This document shows positions 21,975-33,379 of a stretch of 64,000 nt of DNA, one piece after another. This stretch comes from Byssochlamys sp. IMV 00236 (Eukaryota; Ascomycota; Eurotiomycetes; Eurotiales; Thermoascaceae), in assembly GCA_001931875.2 (NCBI GenBank), contig MSJH02000677.1, forward strand, positions 1 to 64,000. The letters are read 5' to 3'. Under the pieces are notes generated by a model. It saw nothing but the letters and a program-made list of their open reading frames with translations, was not told where the DNA came from and made no database searches. Each line of letters starts with the position of its first letter. Within the stretch, counting starts at the first letter, position 1. The position numbers were made by a program, and so were the translations under genes.

Positions 21975-24203
21975 ATGGCAAAAGAAGCTGGATACAGTGC
22001 CATTGAGGACTATGGCATTATCGGGGACATGCACACATGTGCTCTGGTTGGCAAGAATGGCAGCCTGGATTTCATGTGCTGGCCCGTCTTTGATTCGCCC
22101 TCAGTCTTCTGCCGTCTCCTGGATAAGGACAAAGGCGGATGGTTCTCTATCAATCCGGATCCCAAGCTCACCCCAATCGGGAAGCAGAGGTATCTCCCTT
22201 ACACCAACATGCTCGAAACCCGTTGGATCGACGAGACTGGGGTCATCAACTTGTTAGACTATTTCCCCGTCTCGTCCCACAAGTCGCCCCAGTCCGATAA
22301 ACATCTCTCGGGGTACTGTCCCTGCAGAGAGGCAGGCGCCAATCTTTTCAAATCGGGTCTACGCCATTCGGGCGTGATCCGGAAAGTCGAATGCGGCAGA
22401 GGATCGATGGACGTGGAAGCCGAGCTGTTCCCCGCGTTCAACTATGCGCGCGACTCTCACATCGCTCGCTGCAGCCTGAACGACGACGTCGCCAACCATC
22501 GTCTCCAAACAATCCATTTTGAGAGCCCCTCGGAAAGGTTGCAAGTACAGATCTTTATCGACAGCAAGGAGCCTGGCCAGTCCGGTTTTCCCCAGGTCCA
22601 CTTCGAGATGCAGAACCGGCCTGGAATAAACGGGCGCGGGCTCTCTGCCAAGTTCCATATCAGCGAAGGCCAGTCCATCACGTTCGTCGTCCACAGTCCT
22701 GAGAAGGCCATCCCGGGCGAGAACATCGTGGGCCCTTACCTCAACAGGCTGGAGCAAGAGACCTTTGACTACTGGACCGACTGGACCAGGAAGTGCACCT
22801 TCAGAGGTCACTACCGCGAACAGGTCGAGCGGAGTTTGCTCGTATTGAAGCTGTTGACATATAGGCCTACAGGGGCCATCGTAGCGGCACCAACTTTCTC
22901 ATTGCCTGAAAATATAGGTGGTACCCGTAACTGGGATTATCGTTATTCATGGGTCCGTGATACGTCTTTCACCCTGTACGTCTTTCTGAAGATGGGCTAC
23001 GATGAGGAGGCGGAGTCCTATATTTCCTTCATCTTCGATCGGATCTTTCCACCAGAAAGCGCCCAGGTCCTGTTTGAAGGCCATCGACCGTTTCTTCCAA
23101 TCATGTTCACGATCAGGGGCGAGTACGAAATCCCCGAGGAAGAGCTCACTCACATGGAGGGCTACAAAGGAAGCCGGCCGGTGAGAATCGGTAACGCGGC
23201 AGCTTTCCACACCCAGCTTGATATCTATGGCGAGCTTCTCGATAGTATCTATCTGTATAATAAGCACGGAAATCCGATCTCTTACGATCAATGGTTGGCG
23301 GTCCGCCGCATGGTCAACTACGTCGTGGACGTCCGCCATGAGAAAGACATGTCCATCTGGGAAGTTCGTGGTATGTCACAGAACTTCGTCTACTCCAAGG
23401 TCCTGTTATGGGTCGCTCTGGATCGTGCACTGCGCCTGGCTGATAAGCGCTCCAGTCTTCCCTGCCCTGACCGGGGCGAGTGGCTGCGGGTTCGCGATGA
23501 GCTGTACGATGAGATCATGGAGAAAGGCTACAACAAGGAGGAAGGCTACTTCTGCCAGAGCTACGAGAACAAGGCTGTCCTGGACGCTGCGCTTTTGATC
23601 ATGCCGCTCGTGTTCTTCCTGCCAGCTAATGACAACCGCTTTCTGAGCACGTTGGAGAAAATTTTGGCACCGCCGGAGAAGGGCGGTCTGACAAGTGCAA
23701 GAATGGTGTTCCGATATGACCATACTAAGGCCAACGATGGTAAGCTTCTTTCTAAACCGAGCTCGTGTGATGGGTGGCTTTCTCAGCCTACGAGGCTGTA
23801 GCTTCGTCGCATCTGGCTACAACGATGTATTTCTTCTGACTTGTGTGTGTGAATCTCGACAGGCGTTGGCGGGCGAGAAGGTGCCTTCATTATGATCACT
23901 TTCTGGGCCATTGAGTGCATGATCCGCGTAAGTAATCTCGAGGGAGCTGCTGCAAGTTATCGTAACTAACTTTTGGCATCCCAGGCCGCAAAATACCACT
24001 CCAGTATCCCGAGTTATGCAAACCTCCAAAAGACCGCTCTGGCACACTTCGACAATGTTCTCTCTTTTGCCAATCATCTGGGCATGTTCTCTGAAGAAGT
24101 GGCCGTCTCGGGAGAACAGATGGGAAATGCACCCCAAGCTTTCAGTCATCTAGCATGCGTCAGCGCGGCAATCAACCTAGGAAGGGGCGGCGGTGAGGAT
24201 TAG
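21975..24203 (+). CDS. Bacterial-type GH15 family glycosidase (glucoamylase/trehalase-like), intracellular
   Basis: Predicted 682-residue enzyme. Three exons: 21975-23739, 23863-23927 and 23985-24203, with GT-AG introns of 123 and 57 nt. The N-terminal beta-sandwich-type domain begins IEDYGIIGDMHTCALVGKN and includes the family-typical SLDFMCWPVFDSPSVF. The (alpha/alpha)6 catalytic domain starts at about residue 285 and shows PENIGGTRNWDYRYSWVRD. The C-terminal FSEEVAVSGEQMGNAPQAFS block is the usual GH15 ending with a candidate catalytic Glu. There is no signal peptide and no starch-binding domain, so this is not the secreted glucoamylase. The architecture matches bacterial GH15 glucoamylase/trehalase proteins. 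The substrate is therefore an internal alpha-glucoside, perhaps trehalose or an oligoglucan (inference). The start is the only ATG that keeps the complete N-terminal motif. Confidence 0.87.
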
Positions 24204-26651
24204 AAGCCTTGACAATCTTGTCGTTTGCATCTTCTGGTTCTTCAGCTACGGCCTTGGATAATGTACCAGAGCATGGCTGCCGGGCCAGATCACACCCTCC
24301 AGCATACTTCAGTACTTCACTAGATCGACATGGCTCTCTCCAGGACTATAAAAGCTATTAGACGTCTATAATACTTTGTGAACGTTTCCCTACTGGCCAG
24401 AAGCCTCGTCATTCCATGGCGTAGGGGATCCAGCGTTTGGAACACCACTGGATAACAATAAGTATGTCCAAGAATAGTGGTCTCTTGACGGCCCCATGAA
24501 TAGGAGACTGCTCGTGGCTCGGTTCCAGGATAGGCTTTCGAGTTATCCTGGGTCTGCCATGCGCCAGCCGGTATCTAGTGAGGAGAGTTTGGTCGGGTCT
24601 CCCGCGGACCATTGTACAGGTATGAGGTCGTCCCATGTTACACTAACCTCTTTCCAAGTATACACCAACCCTTTGTTCAAAAGTCAACATAGGCCCCGTA
24701 CCAAGGTAATGGACCTGTGGCTTGCGTGAAATGTCAGCGTCCGGAATCAGCGCCTAGACAGATCCTACTGGCTGCTGCAAGAGCCTTTTTTCTTTGTTCA
24801 ACAAGGCTGCGGGACACAAATCACTGTGCTATTTGATATCTCTTGTCTTGCATGCGTCCAAGGCTAGCTGGCGGTGCCGTCCGGTCCAGGTCAGTATCTA
24901 AAGTGACCCCCGTGTAACCTATGGAACCGGCTTGCCATCTGAGAGGGTTGCGGAAGCTCACGGCATCGCAGGGGGCGGAAACCAGACGAGAATCGGTCCG
25001 ATTTAAGATCTTTCGGAAGATGGTGCTCGGATGTCTGTAGTCCGACCTGGAAAGGTCGGTCTTCATAATATGCTGTGTCCATTTGATTGTTTACTAATCT
25101 ACAGCTTACAGGCCAGAACGTACTAATGCATTCCGAGTCCTTAACTTCAGCATCTGAGAATATCGAAGAAAAGAAACACAACCGATTGCTAGAATAGATG
25201 CTAGAATGAGCTAACCTAACCCTTCATTGCGGTTTGACAGCAGACAATGCCAGATAGAATTCAAGATGACGCAATAGGAGTCTTCTCTCTTATCGCGAAA
25301 TAAGCTAACTAGACATTGCCTCACAGGATAGTATCGCAATAAAAGGATCTCTATATCACCTATTATATCATATCATAGAGATAAACATCCACCTCGAACA
25401 AGAGTTCCAGTTTCTTCCATTTCATCTCATCCGCGGACAAAGTGCGTATTGCATCAGGTCACACGTCACCCTGACATCGGATCTCTGAAGCCTAACTTGC
25501 ATCAGCTAGTTATGTATAACTACCACTAAACATGTAAAGAGAGTTCTGGACTACTTTCTCAGAATACTGTACTAACTACACATAATGCTCCCTACAAATA
25601 TTAAACATCTGAATAGATAGATATACTACCATAGTCACTACGAACATAAACTAATAAATCATGTCCATACTCATATCTTATAATACTCTACTCTACTCTA
25701 CCATTTACACGCTGTCAGCTATTAACTACCCCCCTACCCCTCCCCTTTTTAATTCCGCCCCTTTTGGCAACCAGACAAGGCAATTAAATCGAATCGAATC
25801 GAATCCGGTACCCATCATACCATAAGTTACGAGTAATGTTATCCGCAATCTTGCTGATTCTAGTTCCTTCTATTTTATACTATACTATACTCCGTCGTTT
25901 TGTCTAGTTTTGTTCCCAGTACGCGGGGGGGTGGAGTGGTGTAATAATATTATTTACCGTACGTGGTGTTTTGATTTAAGGTTTATATATCGTGGGGGGG
26001 CAGGAGCGTGGGGGAATTGTTCTGCATTGTTAAAACTTAGGGAGGGACGTGGGAGAGTGGGATAGTGTCTTTTTTGTTTTTGTTTAAATTTGTATTACTG
26101 ATGTGTATAGTGTAGATGTCTGATATGCTGTATTTGGGACGGGGGTTGGGTTGGTAGGAAGGAAGATGTTGATAATTGTTCATGTGATAGTGTATTCAAG
26201 TGTCAGTTTGTTCTAGACGGGTTATGGCTGTCGGGTTATTCGAGTTGCATAGTCGACTCCATCTACGGACGAATGAATATTCACTAGTTATATTTTTCAT
26301 TGATATGTTACCTAGACAAAAGGTCCTGTCCTGCACCTGAGTTCTCCGGGTCCTCATGGATTGCATAACCCTGTTGGCGTTCCCTTATACATAAGACATT
26401 CCTTCATGATGGCGATCCGACATGATCCAAGCATGATCACCTGCTATTCCCGTCCCAGAACTCTCATCCATTTCTAGTCTCAAGTTCTGCGTCAGGTTTG
26501 CAATTGACCCCATGGTGTCTGGGATCTCACGCTGCCCCAAACTCAGCAGCAGCAAAGCTGGTCTGATATTGCATATCGCCCTTCCACTGACTTCGGCGCC
26601 CAGACCTCTGCAAAGTAGCCTTCGGTGCCTGTCGATCTTATACCTGTGAGA
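24204..26651. other. Convergent, AT-rich intergenic region, no gene seen
   Basis: About 2.4 kb between the 3' ends of the GH15 gene and lsm12. The stretch 25200-26300 is strongly AT-rich with short homopolymers and TACTC/CTACT-like runs. Open frames below 100 residues show no domain. Either 3' UTR, or a non-coding transcript, could lie here; the sequence alone does not tell. Confidence 0.45.
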
Positions 26652-27676
26652 TCATCCACCTTTTCTCTGCCCAACAGCTCCGGATCCTGCCGCAGCGCCC
26701 GCATGGTTCCCCCCAGCAATAGAATTCCGTGAATCCTTGTTCGGGACACCTCGTGCTGCGCCCGCGTTCCGAGGAAAGTTGTTCGAGTTTCCAATCGCAG
26801 CACTGGCGTTGCGGAGTTCAATCTTTTTACGCTCCATCTCGAGCTGTTCGGGGGCATATAATTAGCATGACTTCGTATAAGTACCGCAAGGGACGAAGTA
26901 TACATACAACTTTACGAACTCGTGCCAGCGCGGCTACATCCCCTGCTACCAATGGCCGGCAGTGGTCCACCGTGTAGGGCTTGGAAATCACGACCGCATC
27001 AGCGACGACTATGCTGGTGCCGTCCCACCTGGCAGGCATCGTCCGACTGAACGCATCGAAGAGATCTTGCGCCTCTCGACTCACTCCTTTGCCCCGTCGC
27101 GCCTCCCGCTCCTGGAGCTTCGCGACAGCGTTCGCCTCACGGGTCTTCAGAGCACGGAGGTCCAGGGCATGGAGCGGCGGGTAAGCATCCGTGAACGAGG
27201 GTCCATCGGAGCTAGTGGAAGATGGAGCCAAGGATAGGAGCTGGAAGGACTGGATTCGAGACACCGGGATGATATGATAGTCACCGGCTAGGCTGGCATT
27301 TGAGGCGTTGATTGGGGTGGGAGGAGGCGTGGACGTATTGATGGCGACGAGGTTCGTGATAGGATCAGTTGTGAAGAGGATACCTTCCAGGGTAGAAGCC
27401 GTTGGAGGCGCAGTGGTGATACGGACACTATGTCAACTTGTCAGTAATCGAAGCATATCCCATTCTCCGCATGCGCAAGTTGAGACACGCGGGGAGGTTT
27501 CTGATACGTCAACTGCCCACGAAATCAAGGATGTAGACTTACCGCGCACCGATTGCACCGCTCAATGCCACATCTAAGGGCACCATGGCCGCATTAACGC
27601 CAGGGCCTGCGGCAGCCACAGCTGGTGCCTGCGCTTGCGGCTTCCCTCCGACACTCTGCCGCTTGTTTTCCGCCAT
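26652..27676 (-). CDS. lsm12: Lsm12-like protein (LSM domain plus anticodon-binding-type domain)
   Basis: Predicted 281-residue cytoplasmic RNA-associated protein. Three exons: 27543-27676, 26908-27427 and 26652-26843, all GT-AG. After a Gln/Ala-rich N-terminus, the divergent Sm-like fold covers about 38-105 (GARVRITTAPPTASTLEGILF, TTDPITNLVAINT, then DYHIIPVSRIQSFQLLSL). The AD domain covers about 125-225 (EANAVAKLQEREARRGKGVS, AQDLFDAFSRTMPARWDGTS, then VVISKPYTVDHCRPL). The tail is Gly/Asn/Ala-rich. Yeast Lsm12 and human LSM12 work with Pbp1/ataxin-2 in mRNA regulation and stress granules; that role is carried over from the family. The first intron interrupts the Arg codon just before the LSM core, and the last exon begins LEMERKKIELRN. 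Confidence 0.9.
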
Positions 27677-28649
27677 TGGAATGTCTCCAGAACCAGCTCT
27701 ATACCGACAAGCGAGGACAGGTCCAATAAGATGGCCAATCCGCCGGAAAGAAACAATATCACTTGGTCAAAAGCCCGATGACAGCTGTCGGTCTCACACC
27801 ATAGAGATCCGCACTGGGACGAGAGATGCCGCCGCTTCGAAACCTAACAAGCCTCGTATGTCCTTCGTCTAGCGTCCTCCTGGCAATATTCCAGTAGACA
27901 GAGCTCCCTATCTCTGCACCTTAACTGGAGGTTGCCTGCTGTCCCTGGAGCACCTGCAAAAGGGGGGGCAGTGAATCAGATGAGCACCTAAGCTAAAAAG
28001 AGCGACGATTGAATGGCACAACAAAGAAACAACAACCAGAAGGCTAATAGAAACCAGCACTGCACATAAGAAAAAGGAAGAAGAACAAGATGCCTTCCGG
28101 GGGCCACCGATATCCGTGCCGCTGCGAAGGATCGTGAGGTCGGCAGGAGGATGTTGGACCAACGTAGTAATAATGATGGGAACTGCGGACGTTTCGATGT
28201 TGGACCAGGTGTCCCGATGCAGACTAGCGCATCCGCCGATGCATTCATTCATTCACCCCGACTTTCGACGGGTCAAAAGGCAATAAAATACATTATGATT
28301 ATAATAAATATTATTATTATCAGCTTCAAGGCTACAAGAGAATCGGAGCTTCATTCATTCAGCTAGCTTTTTACTTCCAGAAACCATTTCTTACAACTGC
28401 CAAACATCATGGCCCCCGGTTCATCTCGTTTACCGTGGAAGATCTTCATCCGACGCGTCCCAGACCAGAACGCGCTACCCAATATGATTGCATCTAATTA
28501 AATACACGCAACAGTCGTACTCGAATTTTACCATAATTAATTCCGTTTTCATCATGTCACTACCCATCGCAGGTGGAGCGGGGTGTATGCGTTAGACCGC
28601 GCTGACTGCGTCCTCATCCAGTGAAACGCATCATCGTGCGGCTGTCCGC
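27677..28649. other. Intergenic region between gnd1 (3') and lsm12 (5')
   Basis: Should contain the lsm12 promoter and the gnd1 3' UTR. An AT-rich stretch with ATTATTATTAT lies at about 28285-28322. No coding potential recognised. Confidence 0.55.
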
Positions 28650-30585
28650 TTAAGCAATGTAGGTCGAGGCAGACACGTTGCCACCCCGGCCGGTCCAGTT
28701 GACGTGGATGTCCTTGCCCTCGGGGAAGGTCGCGCTGGCAAACTCGGGCTTGATACGGAAGGTGTGAGCACCGAAGTAGTCACGCTGAGCCTGCAGCAGG
28801 TTGGCGGGCAGGTCCTTGGTGCGGTAGCCGTCGTAGAAGCTCAGCGCGGTGGCGAAGGCCGGGACGGGGATACCCCAGAGAGCAGCCTTGCTGACAACGT
28901 TTCTCCAGCCGCTCTGGGCATTGTGGATGGCCTTGGTGAAGAACTCGTCGAACAGCAGGTTCTCGAGCTCGGGGTTCTTGCGGTAGGCGTTGGTGATGTC
29001 CTTCAGGAAGACAGAGCGGATAATGCAACCGCCACGCCACATGAGAGCGATGGAGGGCTTGTTCAGCTTCCAGCCGTACTCCTTGGCAGCCTATTTGGAA
29101 AAAGACAGCGTCAGCAGATGATCCGGAATCGAATATGACAGTCAACACTTACGTTCTGGATCAGCATGAAACCCTGAGCATAGGAGATGATCTTGGAAGC
29201 ATAGAGAGCCTGCTCGAGGTCGTCGATGAAAGCCTGCTTGTCACCCTCGAACTTGGGAGAGGGACCCTCCAGGATCTTGCTGGCACGACCACGCTCGTCC
29301 TTGAGGGAACTGAGGCAGCGGGAAAAGACGGCCTCGCCAATCAGAGTGACGGGCATGCCCAGGTCGAGGGCGTTGATGGCAGTCCACTTTCCGGTACCCT
29401 TCTGACCGGCCTTGTCAAGGATCTTCTCGACGAGAGGAGTGCCATCGTCGTCGTTGTAGCGGAGTACATCACGGGTGATTTCGATCAAGAACGAGTCCAG
29501 GACACCCTTGTTCCACTTGTCGAAAACGTCACCCATCTCCTTGCTGCTCAGACCGAGGCCACGCTTCAGGATGTCGTATGCCTGCAGAATATGTCAGTGC
29601 GCGGTTCGTGCAGATACATGTCCCATGTCTACCCACCTCACAGATCAGCTGCATGTCACCGTACTCAATACCGTTGTGGACCATCTTGACATAGTGACCA
29701 GCACCCTCGTCTCCGACCCAGTCACAGCATGCCTCACCGTCACTCTTGGCGGCAATGCTCTGGAAGACATCCTTGATGTAGGGCCAGGCCTCCTCGTTAC
29801 CACCGGGCATCAGAGAGGGACCGTAGCGGGCACCCTCCTCACCTCCGGAGACACCGGTGCCGACGAAACGGATGCCCTTCTCAGCCAGGTACTTGGCACG
29901 GCGGTTGGAGTCGGGGAAGTGGGAGTTACCACCGTCGATGATGATGTCTCCCTTCTCAATGTGGGGCAGAATCTGCTCAATGAAGTCGTCGACGGGCTTA
30001 CCAGCCATGACCAGCAGCATGATACGGCGAGGCTTCTTCAGCTTGGCGCACAAGTCCGCGACGGAGTGAGCACCGATGATGGACTTGCCTGTCGGGGGTG
30101 TCAGCTCCGCAGGACAGGGGGAGATCTGGGCTATCAGTCCACCTACCCTTGGCCTCGTTTTCGAGGAAGCGGTCGACCTTGGCAACGGTACGGTTGTAGG
30201 CGACGACGGTGAAGCCGTGGTCAGCGGCGTTCAGGATCAGGTTCTGACCCATGACGGCCAGACCGATGAGGCCGAAATCACCACTGGGATACGGCGCCGG
30301 GATGCCGACATTGATGCCGGCAAGACGGGCGCTATAGTCAGCCGTATGTCCTCATGTCAATAAATCCGAGAGCATGGAGGACCCGGGTAGCATGACGATG
30401 CTGCCCCGGAGTCACAGCATTCACAGCATCTACAATGACTACCGCAGCTTGTGCTGAACCCGTTGCAGAAGCATTGGGAGCTTGCACGGACTTGTCTTGC
30501 GGCGTTCTGCACTGCTGGACTGATGTGACCGCGGGGTATTTGTCGAGGGACGGCGGGGAAGTACTCACGTAGCTTGGTCAGCCAT
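28650..30585 (-). CDS. gnd1: 6-phosphogluconate dehydrogenase, decarboxylating
   Basis: Predicted 491-residue cytosolic enzyme of the oxidative pentose phosphate pathway: 6-phosphogluconate + NADP+ to ribulose 5-phosphate + CO2 + NADPH. Five exons: 30569-30585, 30147-30283, 29637-30088, 29153-29581 and 28650-29090, all GT-AG. The first exon is only 17 nt (MADQA plus two bases), followed by a 285 nt intron. The Rossmann start GDFGLIGLAVMGQNLILNAA and the NADP-binding YNRTVAKVDRFLENEAKG are complete. The family signatures DGGNSHFPDSNRR, GTGVSGGEEGARYGPSLMPGG and KMVHNGIEYGDMQL are present, and the C-terminal half runs from GQKGTGKWTAINALDLG to GRGGNVSASTYIA. Codon use is strongly biased, so long antisense open frames appear on the plus strand. 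An upstream in-frame acceptor would add 16 residues (see findings). Highly expressed housekeeping gene. Confidence 0.97.
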
Positions 30586-31848
30586 GACGACAGAATATGT
30601 TAATCCAGATGCAAGCTTCCACAGGGAGGTTCGAGTCGCAGATGCTGCAGAGTCACTCTACAGAAACGCGGAGGGGGGCTAATGGGAGATGGGATGATGA
30701 TGAGGATGGAGAGAAAAGGCCTGAAGAAAAAAAGAGAGAGGGAGTGAGCGGAGGAGGGAGCAGAAGAAAAGGAATCACTAAACGCTCGGGGGGGCTGATG
30801 ACGGAGCAAGACGAGCCTCGTCCGTTGCCGGTACGGTTCTTTTCGCTCTGTACGGCGTTACGGTGAACGTTCCGTCATGGTGGGACGGCCGGTTGGGGCG
30901 GGGCAGCAGGAGTACTGTGGTCCGGCTGTCTGGCCGCTGGACGGGGGAGATTGGAAGAAAAGACGCTGATATTATAAATCTACAGAGTCGCGCGATGCTG
31001 TCGCTACCGATTGATGCCACATACGGGCTATCTCGTGGTGGTGACTGTGTTCGACGCTGCCAATATGAAATGGAATCGCGAGATGCGAACTCATACGATG
31101 GCGGGGCAGAAGAGGGAAGCTCCCGGTGAAGCAGTCGGCATCGAAGACTGTATTAATTAAGCAAAGGTAGCGTCACAGCCTGTAATGCCAGCCGGTAATT
31201 AATCTTGCAGTCCATCAGCAATAACTAGTTAGTTCAGTTCAGTTATTATTATTTATTTAATTATTACCTATCCAGAAGATGCAGCTTAGCTTAGTTACTA
31301 CACGGTGAATCGATAATAATAATAATATCATATAACACTCTTGACATAGTTAGTTTCTAGCAATAACTTACTACTAACTAGTACTACCTAGTGATATCAC
31401 TGCTTGTGGAGGGGAAGTCTGACACCCTGCTTAGTCAGGCCTGCTTGGCCCAGACTCTGCTGACTCAGCCCGCTTGGCGTGCAACCTCAACCTCAAGTCA
31501 CCTGGACGATTCCTCAATTTCGACTTCAATCCGCCGAGTCGCATTCATCGGCATTCCTATCCTATCCCACCTGCACGGGGCCCATCACCCCTGGAGTGAG
31601 ACATCGGTCTTCACGTAAGCCTTTGCTTTTTTTTTACACGCACGGAGTTATCCTGTCAATCTATCGACTCCCAACTTGTCACCGTTCGTGTGGCTGGCGT
31701 TCCCTCGTGGTCGAGAAGTTCTCTCAGGTGTGACATCTGGCGTAGGCTTGCTGCGCCCAGTCAGGGCCTGAAGGTACGTGTTTTTGCTGCCAGTTGCATC
31801 CTCACACGGCGCATCAAATCCGTCTTCTGCTCGAATCGTCCATTCATC
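30586..31848. promoter_or_regulatory. Divergent gnd1/RBM42-like promoter region
   Basis: A 1.26 kb spacer between divergent starts. It contains a TGACTCA site at 31461-31467, the binding motif of Gcn4/CpcA-type bZIP factors, and AT-rich TTATTATTATTTATTTAATT-type sequence at about 31240-31265. No gene is supported. The TGACTCA link to amino-acid control is a family inference. Confidence 0.45.
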
Positions 31849-33006
31849 ATGTCGTATCCGCCTCCTGCAGGTTTGCCGCCGCGGCCTCCACCACCCGCCG
31901 GCTCCCAGTCGTCCTCCTTCAAACCCGCCTATGCAGCTGCGCCCTCGTACGCTTCCTCGGGCTCCGGATATGCTGCCAGTGCCAAACCATCCGGGGCGGG
32001 CCACAGTGCCTTCACCGCGTTCCAGCCACGCTCCGTAGCTTCCAACCAGCCCTACCGCACTAGTAGTCCTGTCGTTTCCGCTCCGCCCGCATCAGCACCA
32101 GCAGCAAGCTATCCGGCTGCGACGACGGGCTACAGCGCGGGCGCCTATCAATATCCACAACAATCCTACCAGGCCGGTCCTTCGTACTACGGCCAACCAC
32201 AGTATGGAGACACCACCTACGGCGCCACGGTGCCCCGAATTCAGAACCCTTTCCCGCTCCCGGGGCAAGACAAGGGCGGAATGAATTACGGACGTCACGA
32301 TTCCGGCGTGGACCCGGACACAGAAGCACAGATCGCTCAGTGGCAGAGTGCGTACATGGGCAGGGAAGCTGATCCTACCCCTGGTAATAAGGGGCCAGGT
32401 CGTCGGGACGGTCCTGCCGCTGCGACAGGCGCAAATACGGGCACCCTAGGTGCGTCGCGTTTTGATTCATCTACCCCGTCGGCCGGTCCGACAGCTTCCA
32501 ACACGCCCGTTCCCGGTCCGGGGCGTCAGGAGCCTGTTCAGAAGACCGTTATTCGTTCGGGCGGTGGTCAGACCTGGACGGATCCGACCCTGGTGGAATG
32601 GGATCCAGCGCACTTCCGACTTTTCGTTGGTAACCTTGCGGGCGAGGTGACAGACGACTCGTTGCTCAAAGCGTTCTCCAGGTATCCGTCCGTGCAGAAA
32701 GCGCGCGTCATTCGCGACAAGCGCACCGAGAAGAGCAAGGGATACGGGTTTGTCAGTTTCAGTGACGGTGACGATTACCTGAAAGCGGCGCGAGAGATGC
32801 AGGGCAAGTATATCGGTTCCCATCCGGTGTTGCTGCGTCGCGCGACGACGGAGGTGCGGCCTGTGGCGAACGCCAAGCTCGGAAAGAAGGGCGGAGCACG
32901 TGGCCACGGCGGAAACCAGAGCGGGTCCGCCGGCAGTACCAAGGTCAAGCACGACGGAGTGAAGAAGCAGAGCAAGACCAAGGGTGGTCTTAAGATCTTG
33001 GGATGA
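31849..33006 (+). CDS. RBM42-like RNA-binding protein (single C-terminal RRM)
   Basis: Intronless 385-residue protein. The N-terminal two thirds are Pro/Ala/Ser/Tyr-rich and probably disordered (PPPAGLPPRPPPPAG at the start, then Tyr/Gln repeats around 110-135). A conserved linker VIRSGGGQTWTDPTLVEWDP leads into the RRM at about 252-330, with RNP2 LFVGNL and RNP1 KGYGFVSF. The RRM is followed by a Lys/Gly-rich tail ending TKGGLKILG. RBM42 family members bind pre-mRNA and take part in splicing-related functions; the fungal role is inferred. The start MSYPPPAG has context ATCATGTC. The frame stays open further upstream, but only through non-ATG codons, so translation most likely begins here. 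Confidence 0.88.
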   Translation: MSYPPPAGLPPRPPPPAGSQSSSFKPAYAAAPSYASSGSGYAASAKPSGAGHSAFTAFQPRSVASNQPYRTSSPVVSAPPASAPAASYPAATTGYSAGAYQYPQQSYQAGPSYYGQPQYGDTTYGATVPRIQNPFPLPGQDKGGMNYGRHDSGVDPDTEAQIAQWQSAYMGREADPTPGNKGPGRRDGPAAATGANTGTLGASRFDSSTPSAGPTASNTPVPGPGRQEPVQKTVIRSGGGQTWTDPTLVEWDPAHFRLFVGNLAGEVTDDSLLKAFSRYPSVQKARVIRDKRTEKSKGYGFVSFSDGDDYLKAAREMQGKYIGSHPVLLRRATTEVRPVANAKLGKKGGARGHGGNQSGSAGSTKVKHDGVKKQSKTKGGLKILG

Positions 33007-33379
33007 ATTATGCCATGCTAGTCTTTCTGTATCATGCCAATCATTTTTTTCTTTCTTCTTCCCTATCTTGGGTTGGCCTGTGCGTTGCTGTATTCGGTAT
33101 GAGCGGATTGTAAGACATGGCGTTTTTGTCGTATTATAGAATACACTATTATGTCTAAATGCCATCTAATATTCTGATGTCTCTATATTCGAACATTCCA
33201 ATAATAATAATAATAAAAAGCCACCTTTGTTTAATAACGGTAAGATCTGCCAACCCAGATAACTAGCATTATATATATATATATCATTCTCATACAACTA
33301 CAACTACATCGTAGGCTTATCGTTATCCATAAACTCCTTTTCCTCGACACAATCCAAATCCAACTAACCCTCGGATTCT
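33007..33379. other. Convergent 3' region
   Basis: Short spacer between convergent genes. It holds ATAATAATAATAATAA near 33200 and an (AT)n run at about 33270-33284. Presumed 3' UTRs only. Confidence 0.6.

Noticed and set aside
28704..30212. Long plus-strand open frames (up to 245 codons) across the 6-phosphogluconate dehydrogenase gene
   Set aside because: They are antisense to highly conserved, codon-biased exons; the third-position bias removes stops from the opposite strand. No domain.
30631..30650. GGTTCGAGTC reminiscent of a tRNA T-arm
   Set aside because: No matching acceptor or anticodon stem could be drawn around it.
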